A DNA stretch of 7,358 nt, taken from positions 1 through 7,358 of the forward strand of contig JAEWEX010000001.1 in NCBI GenBank assembly GCA_023389135.1. Direction: 5' to 3'. Shown here one piece after another: positions 1 to 6,866 of this stretch. Below the pieces are notes generated by a model that worked only from the letters and a program-made list of their open reading frames with translations, was not told where the DNA came from and ran no database searches. The DNA comes from Pseudomonadota bacterium (GTDB lineage: Bacteria > Pseudomonadota > Alphaproteobacteria > Rhizobiales > Methylopilaceae). A program made the translations under genes and the position numbers. Numbering within the stretch: position 1 is the first letter of the stretch; each line of letters begins with the position of its first letter.

Positions 1-670
1 CGATCTTCTCCGACTGCATCATGTCGTGTCGGCGCGCGGCCAGCGCCTCTTCCTCGCCGGGCTCGGGGCCAAGCGCGGTCAGCTCCTCATGGGCGTGGCG
101 CAGGAAGTCGGCCTCCCTGCGGGCCGCCTCCACAGCGGCGGCATGGGCGTCGCGCTCCGCCGTCGCCGCGCGCCACGCGACGTGCAGACGCGCCGCCTCG
201 GCGGCATCCGCCTCGTGGCCGCCGAAGGCGTCCAGCAGCGCGCGGTGGGCGGCGGGATCGACCATGGCGCGGTCGTCGTGCTGGCCGTGGATCTCCACCA
301 GCCCCGCCCCCAGGACGCGCAGCGTCTGCACGCTGACCGGCTGGTCGTTGACGAAGGCGCGGGTGCGCCCGTCCGCAAGCTGCACGCGACGCAGGATCAG
401 GTCGCCCTCGTCGGACAGCCCCTGCTCCCGCAGCACCGTCCGCGCACGATGGTCGGGGCCGGGGTCGAACACGGCCGTCACCTGGCCCTGGTCGCAGCCG
501 GCGCGCACCAGGCCCTGGTCGCCGCGCCCGCCCAGCGCCAGCGCCAGGGCGTCGAGGAGGATGGATTTGCCGGCGCCGGTCTCGCCGGTCAGCACCGTGA
601 GCGCGCCGTCGAGCGCGAGGTCGAGCCGGTCTATGAGGACGATGTCGCGGACCGCGAGCCGGACCAGCAT
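1..670 (-). CDS. recN: DNA repair protein RecN, N-terminal part (cut by window edge)
   Basis: SMC-like ATPase of recombinational double-strand break repair, acting in the cytoplasm. Only the first 223 residues are visible; family members are about 550 residues, so the rest lies beyond position 1. The ATG at 668-670 begins MLVRLAVRDIVLIDRLDLAL, matching the RecN N-terminal strand that precedes the nucleotide-binding loop. A Walker A motif GETGAGKS lies at residues 29-36, LGGRG at 46-50, RRVQLADGRTRAFVN at about 94-108, and the RecN hallmark IHGQHD at 127-132. Residues from about 140 onward are Ala/Arg/Glu-rich, as expected for the start of the coiled coil. The Walker B half and second ATPase lobe are not in the window. 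The start is 8 nt after the bamD stop, with a GAGGG ribosome-binding-like run at 674-678, so it is probably translated from the lpxC-bamD message. Identity is secure; nothing looks broken. Confidence 0.95.
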   Translation of the reverse strand, partial: MLVRLAVRDIVLIDRLDLALDGALTVLTGETGAGKSILLDALALALGGRGDQGLVRAGCDQGQVTAVFDPGPDHRARTVLREQGLSDEGDLILRRVQLADGRTRAFVNDQPVSVQTLRVLGAGLVEIHGQHDDRAMVDPAAHRALLDAFGGHEADAAEAARLHVAWRAATAERDAHAAAVEAARREADFLRHAHEELTALGPEPGEEEALAARRHDMMQSEKI

Positions 671-678
671 GGCCCTCG

Positions 679-1545
679 TCAGCCGATGCCGGCGCGCCTG
701 AATGCCTTGCTGATCCAGGAGCCGCCGTCCTCGCGCGGCTCGAGGCCGCCGGAGGTCACGAGCGTATGGGCGTCCTTGTACCAGGGGCTGTCGGGGAAGT
801 TGTGGCCGAGCACCGCGGTAGCGGTCTGCGCCTCGGGCGTGATGCCCATGGCCATGTACGCCTCGGCGACGCGCATCAGCGCCTCCTCGACATGCCGCGT
901 GGTCTGGTAGTTCTCGATGACCGTGCGGAACCGGTTCACGGCGCCGATGTAGTTGCGCTGGTTCAGGTAGAACCGCCCGATCTCCATCTCCTTGCCGGCG
1001 AGCTGGTCGCGCGCCACGATCACGCGCTTGCGCGCCTCCTCGGCATATTGCGAGTTCGGCCAGCGCTGGCTCACCTCGTTCAGCGCCGCCAGCGCGCGGG
1101 CGGTGGCGGCCTGGTCGCGGGAGATGTCCGGGATCTCGTTGTAGTAGGACATGCCCATCAGGTACTGGGCATAGGCCGCGTCCTCGGAGCCGGGATGCAG
1201 CGTCAGGTAGCGGCGGGCATTGGCGATGGCGGTGGGGTAGTCGCCCTGCGCATATTTCGAGTAGGTCGTCATGATCAGCGACTTGCGCGCCCAGTCCGAA
1301 TAGGGGTGCTGCTTGTCCACCTCCTCGAACTTCTTGGTCGCCTCGGTGTAGTCGCCGTCCTTCAGGTAGAACAGGCCCTCATTGTAGAGCTTGTCCGCCG
1401 GCTCGTCGCTGAAGGCGACCGCCGCCTCCTCGCTGCCGCCGAAGATCGAGTTGCAGCCGGCCAGGCCGAAGGCAAGCGATGCCGCGACGGCGATCCGGAG
1501 GGCGACGCCGGCGCGCGGCGTCGCGTGAAGGAGATCAGCAGTCAT
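679..1545 (-). CDS. bamD: Outer membrane assembly lipoprotein BamD
   Basis: Essential lipoprotein of the BAM complex; it binds BamA at the inner face of the outer membrane and helps insert beta-barrel proteins. The product is 288 residues, longer than the 245-residue E. coli protein. Residues 1-30 form a lipoprotein signal peptide with a hydrophobic core (ALRIAVAASLAFGLAG) and lipobox LAGC, with the acylated Cys at 31. Asn follows the Cys, so there is no Asp inner-membrane retention signal. From about residue 50 to 255 come TPR-like helical repeats: a first repeat YNEGLFYLKDGDYTEATKKF, then HPYSDWARKS, LHPGSEDAAYAQYLMGMSYY, the SRDQ and WPNSQY motifs, and FYLNQRNYIGAVNRF, all lining up with BamD (YfiO/ComL). 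The ATG at 1543-1545 is preferred over an in-frame TTG at 1561-1563 because GAGG lies six bases before it and the TTG would add residues to the signal peptide. It follows lpxC by 84 nt. No clear promoter was found in that gap. Confidence 0.95.
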   Translation of the reverse strand: MTADLLHATPRAGVALRIAVAASLAFGLAGCNSIFGGSEEAAVAFSDEPADKLYNEGLFYLKDGDYTEATKKFEEVDKQHPYSDWARKSLIMTTYSKYAQGDYPTAIANARRYLTLHPGSEDAAYAQYLMGMSYYNEIPDISRDQAATARALAALNEVSQRWPNSQYAEEARKRVIVARDQLAGKEMEIGRFYLNQRNYIGAVNRFRTVIENYQTTRHVEEALMRVAEAYMAMGITPEAQTATAVLGHNFPDSPWYKDAHTLVTSGGLEPREDGGSWISKAFRRAGIG

Positions 1546-1551
1546 CAAATG

Positions 1552-1555
1552 CCTC
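1552..1555 (-). promoter_or_regulatory. Ribosome binding site of bamD
   Basis: On the minus strand the bases read GAGG, followed by CATTTG and then ATG, a six-base spacing. This site lies inside the reading frame that would be used if translation began at the upstream TTG (1561-1563), so it decides in favour of the ATG at 1543-1545. Confidence 0.6.
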
Positions 1556-1629
1556 GAACCCAATCGAAGTGATCCAGGAGACCGCCTTTTAGCGCAAGTC
1601 GAGCGACCGCGCCACGCGCCCCCGTCGAC

Positions 1630-2577
1630 TCAGCCCCGATCGGGTGCGTAGGCCGGCGCGAAGGACGGCAGCAGCTCGGCGTGGCCGACCACGGGCTGCG
1701 GCGCCTCGGCTTCCCACTGGCTCCAGGCCGACCGGTCGGCCAGGAGCGTGCGCACCATCTCGACATTGAGTCGATGGCCGCCCTTGTAGGAACGATATGT
1801 GCCCAAAATGGGGAGACCGGCCAGCGCCAGGTCGCCCACGGCGTCGAGCGCCTTGTGGCGCACGAAATGGTCCGGCGCCCGCAGGCCCTCGGTGTTGAGC
1901 ACCCGCTCGCCGTCGATGACGATGGAGTTGTCCAGCGACGAGCCGCGGGCGAAGCCGGCGGCCCAGAGCCGCTCCACGTCCTTCAGGAAGCCGAAGGTGC
2001 GCGCCCACGCCACCTCGCGGCGGAACGCCGCCGGCGTCACGTCCAGCACCAGCCGCTGGCGGCCGATCAGGTCGCAGGGGAAGTCGATCTCGACATCGAC
2101 CCTGAGGCCGCGCGGATTGGGGGTGATCTCGGCCCAGGCGTCGCCGCGCTCGATGCGCACCGCGCGCTCGACGCGGATGTAGCGGCGCGGCGCGTCCTGG
2201 CGCTTGAGGCCGGTGTCCAGCATGCCCGCCATGAAGGTCTCGGCGGCGCCGTCCAGGATCGGCGCCTCCGGCGCGTCCATCTCGGCGATCACGTTGTCCA
2301 GGCCGACGCCGCGGCACGCCGCGAGGAAATGCTCCACCGTGGCGACGCCGCCGCGGCCGATGTCGCCGAGGACCGTCGAAAGCTCGGCGGCGGAGACGTG
2401 GTCGTGGCGGGCGGGGATCTCGACCGGGCCGAGCGCCGTGTCGCGGCGGAACACGATGCCGGTGTTGCGGTCGGCGGGATAGAGCGTCAGCGTGGCCTCG
2501 GCCCCGCTGTGCACGCCGATGCCCGAGAAGGACACCATGCCCGCGAGCGTCGTCTGCGAGTCAGACCTGATCGGCAC
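1630..2577 (-). CDS. lpxC: UDP-3-O-acyl-N-acetylglucosamine deacetylase LpxC
   Basis: Zinc enzyme that removes the acetyl group from UDP-3-O-acyl-GlcNAc, the committed step of lipid A synthesis in the cytoplasm. Counting from the GTG at 2575-2577 the protein has 315 residues (E. coli: 305). The N-terminal half shows TTLAG...GIGVHSG and the substrate-binding VEHFLAA (Glu82, His83); the latter His is the first zinc ligand. ARTFGF lies near residues 192-197. DHFVRHKALDAVGDL supplies His241 and Asp245, the other zinc ligands, and YKGGHRLN supplies the catalytic His268. All catalytic residues are present. Start choice: an in-frame GTG at 2626-2628 would add 17 Gly/Arg-rich residues with no counterpart in the family as I know it, so the inner GTG, giving PIRSDSQTTLAG, is preferred, though not certain. 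A G-run (GGGGG) lies six bases before it. lpxC lies downstream of ftsZ and a terminator, and upstream of bamD, probably heading its own transcription unit. Confidence 0.95.
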   Translation of the reverse strand: MPIRSDSQTTLAGMVSFSGIGVHSGAEATLTLYPADRNTGIVFRRDTALGPVEIPARHDHVSAAELSTVLGDIGRGGVATVEHFLAACRGVGLDNVIAEMDAPEAPILDGAAETFMAGMLDTGLKRQDAPRRYIRVERAVRIERGDAWAEITPNPRGLRVDVEIDFPCDLIGRQRLVLDVTPAAFRREVAWARTFGFLKDVERLWAAGFARGSSLDNSIVIDGERVLNTEGLRAPDHFVRHKALDAVGDLALAGLPILGTYRSYKGGHRLNVEMVRTLLADRSAWSQWEAEAPQPVVGHAELLPSFAPAYAPDRG

Positions 2578-2698
2578 GCCACACCCCCGAAACCCCGAGC
2601 GGCCGCCTGCCGCGACCGCACCAATCACTCACCCCGTCATCAGGAGCATCGCTGTTCGCGAAGGGCGTTGAATCGCCTCGGTCCCCTGCCACGAAAAG

Positions 2699-2727
2699 AC
2701 CGTAGGAGCTTTGCGGCCGGCCAACAA
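2699..2727 (-). promoter_or_regulatory. Possible sigma-70-type promoter of lpxC (weak)
   Basis: On the minus strand TTGTTG (2722-2727) and TACGGT (2699-2704) are separated by exactly 17 bases. Each matches the E. coli consensus at only three of six positions, including TTG of the -35 and the TA...T of the -10. The site lies between the ftsZ terminator and lpxC, where a promoter is expected, and is in the most AT-rich part of the gap. It would leave a leader of about 115-120 nt before the preferred GTG. This is a position-based guess. Confidence 0.22.
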
Positions 2728-2770
2728 ATCACGCTGCATTTCCGACTGTTACACTCCCCCGGACACACGA

Positions 2771-2795
2771 AGACCCGGATCGGTGATCCGGGTCT
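2771..2795 (-). terminator. Probable intrinsic terminator after ftsZ
   Basis: A perfect inverted repeat: AGACCCGGATC, a three-base loop, then GATCCGGGTCT, giving an 11-bp GC-rich stem. In the transcript of ftsZ it begins about 24 nt after the stop codon and is followed by TCGTGTGT, which is only moderately T-rich. That weak U-tract is common in GC-rich Alphaproteobacteria. On the plus strand the stem is followed by CGCGC, so it would not work in that direction. Position and stem strength make a terminator or 3'-end stabilising hairpin the best reading. Confidence 0.7.
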
Positions 2796-2818
2796 CGCGC
2801 AGGTCGGCGGCGACGGGC

Positions 2819-4513
2819 TCAGTTGGCCTGGCGCCTCAGGAATGCGGGGATTTCCAGCTGGTCGTCGTCCAGTCCCGCCGGCCGCGGCTGGGCCCGTCCG
2901 CGGGGGTCGAGCTGCCCCTGCGCCACATGGCCGGGATGGGCCGCGGGGTGCTGGGGCGCGGGACGCCGGGCATAGTCGGCGCCGGGCTCCGCGCGGAAGC
3001 CCGAATCGACCGGCGCGGGCGCGGGGCGCGGCGCTGGCGCGGGGGCCAGCGACTGCGGCGCGGCCGCGTAGTCGTCCTCGTCCTCGCGGCGGCCGCCGAG
3101 CCCGACCGCGGCCAGGCGCTGCAGCAGCGTCATGCGCTTGCGGTCGGCGGCGTGCGCCTCGTGGGGAAGCTCGCCGCGGGCCTCGCGGATCTGGTTCTGC
3201 GCGGGGATCGGGAAGTCCTCCACCCGCGGCATCCGCTGGGTCCGGGCGACGCGCTCGGGCGCCGGCGGGATGAACGCGTCCTCGAAGCTCTCCATGGGCG
3301 CGGGCGCCGGCTCCTCATACGGCTCCGGGGCGATCTGCGGCCGCGGCGGCATGGCGCGCAACGTCACCTCCTCCTCGGCCGCCATGATCGGCGCGGGCTC
3401 GTAGTGATGCTGCGGCTGGGGCGCCGGCGGGGCGGTGCTGATCGCCGGAGCCGGAGCGGGCGCGGGCCGCGGGGCCGGCGCGCGGTAGCGCTCGGCGATC
3501 GCCGCCACCCGGTCCTGCGCCGGGTGCGGGATCTCCATGGGCAGGCCGTCGCCGTCGATGCCGGTCGCCACGACCGACACGCGGATGACGCCGTCCAGGC
3601 TCTCGTCGAAGGTCGCGCCGAGGATGATGTTGGCCTCGGGATCGACCTCCTCGCGGATGCGGGTGGCCGCCTCGTCGACCTCGTAGAGGGTGAGGTCGTT
3701 GCCGCCGGTGATGGAGATCAGCAGCCCGCGGGCGCCGCGCATGGACACGTCGTCCAGCAGCGGGTTGGCGATGGCCGCCTCCGCCGCCTGGATGGCGCGC
3801 TTGTCGCCGGAGGCCTCGCCGGTGCCCATCATGGCCTTGCCCATCTCGCGCATCACCGAGCGGACGTCGGCGAAGTCGAGGTTGATCAGGCCTTCCTTGA
3901 CCATCAGGTCGGTGATGCAGGCGACGCCGGAATACAGCACCTGGTCGGCCATGGCGAACGCGTCGGCGAAGGTCGTGCGCTCGTTGGCGACGCGGAACAG
4001 GTTCTGGTTCGGGATGCAGATCAGCGTGTCGACGTTCTTCTGCAGCTCGATGATGCCGGCCTCGGCCAGCTTCATGCGGCGCTGGCCCTCGAAGTGGAAC
4101 GGCTTGGTCACCACGCCGACGGTCAGTATGCCGAGCTCGCGGGCGGCGCGGGCGACCACGGGGGCCGCGCCCGTGCCGGTGCCGCCGCCCATGCCGGCGG
4201 TGATGAAGGCCATGTGCGCGCCGGAGAGGTGGTCGCGGATCTCGTCGATCACCTCCTCCGCGGCGGCGCGGCCGACATCGGGCTGCGAGCCGGCGCCGAG
4301 GCCCTCGGTCACCTGCACGCCCATCTGCACCAGCCGCTCCGCCTTGGACAGCGTCAGCGCCTGCGCGTCGGTGTTGGCCACGACGAAGTCGACGCCCATG
4401 AGGCCCGCCTCGATCATGTTGTTCACGGCGTTGCCACCGGCGCCGCCGACGCCGAAGACCGTGATCCTCGGCTTGAGTTCCCGGATATCCGGCATCTTCA
4501 GGTTGATCGTCAT
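2819..4513 (-). CDS. ftsZ: Cell division protein FtsZ (long-linker alphaproteobacterial type)
   Basis: Tubulin-like GTPase that polymerises at midcell and recruits the divisome. It has 564 residues, well above the 383 of E. coli; the extra length is in the linker. Residues 1-320 are the globular domain: [10 protein letters not shown] at 21-30, T3 loop [17 protein letters not shown] at 71-87, tubulin signature GMGGGTGTG at 107-115, RTTFADAF at 179-186, and T7 synergy loop NLDFADV at 211-217 with the catalytic Asp pair (213 and 216). Residues about 321-548 form a Pro/Ala-rich linker with two PAPA-type runs (about 345-357 and 490-501) and two non-repetitive islands at 424-440 and 458-478. The C-terminal peptide [16 protein letters not shown] (549-564) matches the site that binds FtsA. 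The start [20 protein letters not shown] is typical of the class, and GGAGAGG (4520-4526, read as GGAGAGG on the minus strand) sits six bases before the ATG, a strong ribosome binding site fitting high FtsZ output. A probable terminator follows the gene. Confidence 0.98.
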   Translation of the reverse strand: MTINLKMPDIRELKPRITVFGVGGAGGNAVNNMIEAGLMGVDFVVANTDAQALTLSKAERLVQMGVQVTEGLGAGSQPDVGRAAAEEVIDEIRDHLSGAHMAFITAGMGGGTGTGAAPVVARAARELGILTVGVVTKPFHFEGQRRMKLAEAGIIELQKNVDTLICIPNQNLFRVANERTTFADAFAMADQVLYSGVACITDLMVKEGLINLDFADVRSVMREMGKAMMGTGEASGDKRAIQAAEAAIANPLLDDVSMRGARGLLISITGGNDLTLYEVDEAATRIREEVDPEANIILGATFDESLDGVIRVSVVATGIDGDGLPMEIPHPAQDRVAAIAERYRAPAPRPAPAPAPAISTAPPAPQPQHHYEPAPIMAAEEEVTLRAMPPRPQIAPEPYEEPAPAPMESFEDAFIPPAPERVARTQRMPRVEDFPIPAQNQIREARGELPHEAHAADRKRMTLLQRLAAVGLGGRREDEDDYAAAPQSLAPAPAPRPAPAPVDSGFRAEPGADYARRPAPQHPAAHPGHVAQGQLDPRGRAQPRPAGLDDDQLEIPAFLRRQAN

Positions 4514-4519
4514 CGCTGA

Positions 4520-4526
4520 CCTCTCC
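4520..4526 (-). promoter_or_regulatory. Strong ribosome binding site of ftsZ
   Basis: The minus strand reads GGAGAGG, then TCAGCG, then ATG: a near-consensus Shine-Dalgarno at a six-base spacing. It is the best ribosome binding site in the window. ftsQ, ftsA and recN have weak sites or depend on coupling, so this would fit the known need for much more FtsZ than FtsA or FtsQ. Confidence 0.7.
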
Positions 4527-4590
4527 GGTTCACTCGTCGTCGCGCCCTACGCGTCGTCCTCGATCGGCCGTGGCGACCATCGCCGCGACC

Positions 4591-4615
4591 CTGACGGGTT
4601 GTCCTCTCCCGTCAG
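4591..4615 (-). repeat. Perfect hairpin over the ftsA stop codon
   Basis: CTGACGGG and CCCGTCAG form an 8-bp perfect inverted repeat around a nine-base loop that reads AGAGGACAA in the transcript. The 5' arm contains the TGA stop of ftsA (4612-4614) and the final bases of its last codon. No T-run follows, so a classical terminator is unlikely. It may act as an RNA structure between ftsA and ftsZ, such as a partial attenuator or processing site. A second, smaller stem, GGCGA and TCGCC around three bases, lies just after it at 4572-4584. Confidence 0.5.
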
Positions 4616-5934
4616 AAACTCTCCCGAAGCCACTGCCCCATGCGGGACAGGTAGCCGCCGGTTCCCGTCAGCGCCCGCGGGCGCTGCATCTCGAAATGTT
4701 CGCGGCCCGCGCTCTGCGGGTAGATCGCGAGACCCACCGCCGCCGCGAAGGCCGGGCCGCGCGCCGCCTCCGGCAGGCCGCGCACGCTGGGCGGGCGCCC
4801 GATGCGCACCTGCGAGCCGAGGATGCGGCCGGAAAACTCGACCAGTCCGGACAGCTGCGACGCGCCGCCGGTGATCACCACCCGCCGCCCGGCCTCCGCC
4901 GCGAAGCCCGAGGCCCGCAGCCGGTCGCGCATCAGCTCCAGCGTCTCCTCGACCCGGGGGCGCACGATGCGCACCAGGTCGCCGCGCGGGATCTGCTGGG
5001 CGGCGTCGGCCCCGTGCTCGCCGACCGCGTCGACCGAGATCGTCTCCAGGTCGTCGTTGAGGCCCGGGAACACGCTGGCGTGCAGCGTCTTCAGCCGCTC
5101 GGCGTCGTCGAGCCGGGTCGACAGGCCGCGCGCGATGTCCATGGTGATGTGGTGGCCGCCCAGCGCCACCGCGTCCACATGGACGCAGTTGCCGCCCTGG
5201 AACACGGCGGCCGTGGTGGTGCCGCCGCCCATGTCCACCAGCGTCACGCCGAGCTCGGTCTCCTCCGCCAGCAGCGCCGCCAGCCCGCTGGCGTAGGGCG
5301 CGGCGATGACGGCGGCCACCTCCAGGTGGCAGCGCTCCACGCACAGGATCAGGTTGCGCGCCGGCGCCGGCTCGGCGGAGACCAGGTGCATGTCCACCGC
5401 AAGCTGCTCGCCGACCATGCCGCGCGGGTCGTTGATGCCCTGGGTGGCGTCGAGGCCGTAGCCCACCGGCAGCGAGTGCAGGATGGCGCGGCCCTCGCGG
5501 CCGCAATGGGCGCTGGCGGCGCGCAGCACGCGCTGGATGTCGACCTCGCCCACGGGGTGGCCGGCCACCGGCACCTGCGCCGCGAAGCGCTCGCTGGCGA
5601 GCCGGCCGCTGGTCAGCGACAGGATCACCTGCTCGACCCTCAGGTCGGCCATGCGCTCGGCCGCGTCCACCGCCTGGCGGATGGCGTGCTCGGCGGCCTC
5701 CATGTCGACCACCGCGCCGGCCTTGACGCCGCGCGAGCGCTGGTGGCCGATGCCCAGCACCTCGACCCGGTGGCTCGGCCCCGGCTCCCCCTCGGCGCGC
5801 TCCACCGGCTTCAGCCGCGCGATCAGGCACACGATCTTGCTGGTGCCGACGTCCAGCACCGAAAGCTCGACCGTCCGCTTCGGGGGAAGCGGACGCAGGC
5901 GCGGCAGCACGCCGTGGGCGATGGAGGCCCTCAT
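4612..5934 (-). CDS. ftsA: Cell division protein FtsA
   Basis: Actin-like ATPase that tethers FtsZ filaments to the inner membrane and helps recruit later division proteins. It has 440 residues (E. coli: 420). The phosphate-1 segment is SVLDVGTSKIVCLIARL at about 25-41. VRHxxR-like 1C-domain sequence runs through about 85-165 (VEQVILSLTSG, then PVGYGLDATQGINDPRGMVG). The phosphate-2 loop is LVDMGGGTTTAAVF at 232-245, and the adenosine motif is VVITGGASQLSGL at 352-364. The C-terminal GGYLSRMGQWLRESF (426-440) is the amphipathic membrane-targeting helix. The ATG at 5932-5934 overlaps the ftsQ stop as ATGA, with a GGGGGG run six bases upstream inside ftsQ, which points to translational coupling. 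Downstream, 98 nt containing a hairpin separate it from ftsZ. The frame is intact and all nucleotide-binding motifs are present. Confidence 0.97.
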   Translation of the reverse strand: MRASIAHGVLPRLRPLPPKRTVELSVLDVGTSKIVCLIARLKPVERAEGEPGPSHRVEVLGIGHQRSRGVKAGAVVDMEAAEHAIRQAVDAAERMADLRVEQVILSLTSGRLASERFAAQVPVAGHPVGEVDIQRVLRAASAHCGREGRAILHSLPVGYGLDATQGINDPRGMVGEQLAVDMHLVSAEPAPARNLILCVERCHLEVAAVIAAPYASGLAALLAEETELGVTLVDMGGGTTTAAVFQGGNCVHVDAVALGGHHITMDIARGLSTRLDDAERLKTLHASVFPGLNDDLETISVDAVGEHGADAAQQIPRGDLVRIVRPRVEETLELMRDRLRASGFAAEAGRRVVITGGASQLSGLVEFSGRILGSQVRIGRPPSVRGLPEAARGPAFAAAVGLAIYPQSAGREHFEMQRPRALTGTGGYLSRMGQWLRESF

Positions 5935-6866
5935 GTGGAGCCCCCCGGCTTCCTGGCGCCTGCGGCCTTGGCCAGCGCCGCCACCGCCGCCGGCGCCAGC
6001 CGCACCAGCGTGCGGTCCGGATCGCGCAGGTCGATGGCCGCCAGGTCGCGCTTCATGATGTCGGTCTGCGAGACCAGCGCCTCCAGCCGCGCCAGCGCCG
6101 CCTCGGCGTCACGCGCGGGCAGCTTGACGTCGACGCCGTTGATGAGCCGCAGGTTCCAGCGCCGGGCGCCGACGCGCACCGAGGCGTAGGTGTTCTTCTG
6201 CACGGCGGGATGGCGCGCCAGCACCGGCAGGAACTCCGCGGCGGCGGTCTCGGCGGTCTCGCCCACCACCAGCGGCAGCCCGCCGAAGCGGCCGCCCTGG
6301 GCGCGGTCTATGCTGATGCCGTCCTCGCTGATCACGTGGAACTCGCCCTGGGTCTGCCAGATGGCGAACGGCTTGCGCTCGGTGATCGCGATCTCGACGC
6401 GGTCCGGATAGAACTTGCGGACCGTGGCGCTCTCCACCAGCGGCAGCGCCAGCAGCTGCTCGCGGGCGACGGCGGCGTCGAGGAACAGCACGGAGCGGGT
6501 GATGTCGAGGCCGACGGCGTCCACGATCTCGGCCGTGGTCAGCGCCGACTGGCCGGTGACGGTGATGCGCTCGATCCTGAGGCCCAGGACGCTCGCCAGC
6601 GTGTCCGGCGTCTGGGCGATGACGCTGGCGACCACCGGCCAGTGGCCGCCGACCGCGACGCCGTAGCCCACCGACAGCGCCAGGAAGCCGACGCTCGCCG
6701 CCGTGCCGAGGCCGTGGCGGCGGAAGCGGCGCCGGAGCCTCGCGGACGCACCTTCCCCGCGACCGGAGGAGGCGGCGGAGCCACCCCGGACCGGATCAGG
6801 CGGGACCGCCCTTCCGGCCCGGGCGGGGCCAGTCAGCGATCCAGAGACGCGTCTTCCACCATCCAT
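5931..6866 (-). CDS. ftsQ: Cell division protein FtsQ
   Basis: Bitopic inner membrane protein that links the cytoplasmic Z-ring to periplasmic division factors (FtsB/FtsL in known systems). It has 311 residues (E. coli: 276). Residues 1-52 form a Gly/Ser/Arg-rich cytoplasmic tail ending in RLRRRFRRHG, a positive-inside signal. One membrane segment lies at about 53-73 (LGTAASVGFLALSVGYGVAVG). A POTRA domain spans about 96-167, with LRIERITVTGQSALTTAEIV and LPLVESATVRKFYPDRVEIAITERKPFAIW, the most recognisable stretch. The beta domain follows: GEFHVISEDGISI, LPLVVGE, and later RRWNLRLINGVDVKLP. The ATG at 6864-6866 lies inside the end of ddl, a 34-nt overlap; no other usable start occurs before the membrane segment, so the overlap is real unless a non-standard codon is used. 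Its ribosome site is weak, suggesting dependence on ddl translation. It overlaps ftsA by four bases at the other end. Confidence 0.95.
   Translation of the reverse strand: MDGGRRVSGSLTGPARAGRAVPPDPVRGGSAASSGRGEGASARLRRRFRRHGLGTAASVGFLALSVGYGVAVGGHWPVVASVIAQTPDTLASVLGLRIERITVTGQSALTTAEIVDAVGLDITRSVLFLDAAVAREQLLALPLVESATVRKFYPDRVEIAITERKPFAIWQTQGEFHVISEDGISIDRAQGGRFGGLPLVVGETAETAAAEFLPVLARHPAVQKNTYASVRVGARRWNLRLINGVDVKLPARDAEAALARLEALVSQTDIMKRDLAAIDLRDPDRTLVRLAPAAVAALAKAAGARKPGGST

Noticed and set aside
1561..1563. TTG as the start of bamD
   Set aside because: It would add six residues ahead of a complete lipoprotein signal peptide, and the GAGG ribosome site at 1552-1555 is placed for the ATG at 1543-1545.
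1546..1629. A promoter or terminator between lpxC and bamD
   Set aside because: The best -35/-10 pair (TTGCGC, 17 bases, GATCAC) matches consensus at only three of six positions in each box, and no stem longer than five or six bases with a short loop was seen.
3443..3481. Pro/Ala-coding repeat as a possible tandem repeat or CRISPR-like element
   Set aside because: It is codon-level low complexity within the FtsZ linker, in frame, with no regular unit or spacers.
2711..4519. A 602-codon open frame on the plus strand, opposite ftsZ
   Set aside because: It lies antisense to an unmistakable ftsZ. Its translation is Arg/Gly/His/Ala-rich with no recognisable domain, as expected from high third-position GC on the other strand.
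4547..5830. A 427-codon open frame on the minus strand, overlapping ftsA in another frame
   Set aside because: Its product is nearly all Gly, Arg, Ala and Pro, with no motif. It is a frame shadow of ftsA, which has all the FtsA motifs in its own frame.
4570..6189. A 539-codon open frame on the plus strand, opposite ftsA and ftsQ
   Set aside because: The same artefact: low-complexity Ala/Arg/His/Asp composition, no domain, and it crosses the ftsQ-ftsA junction on the opposite strand.
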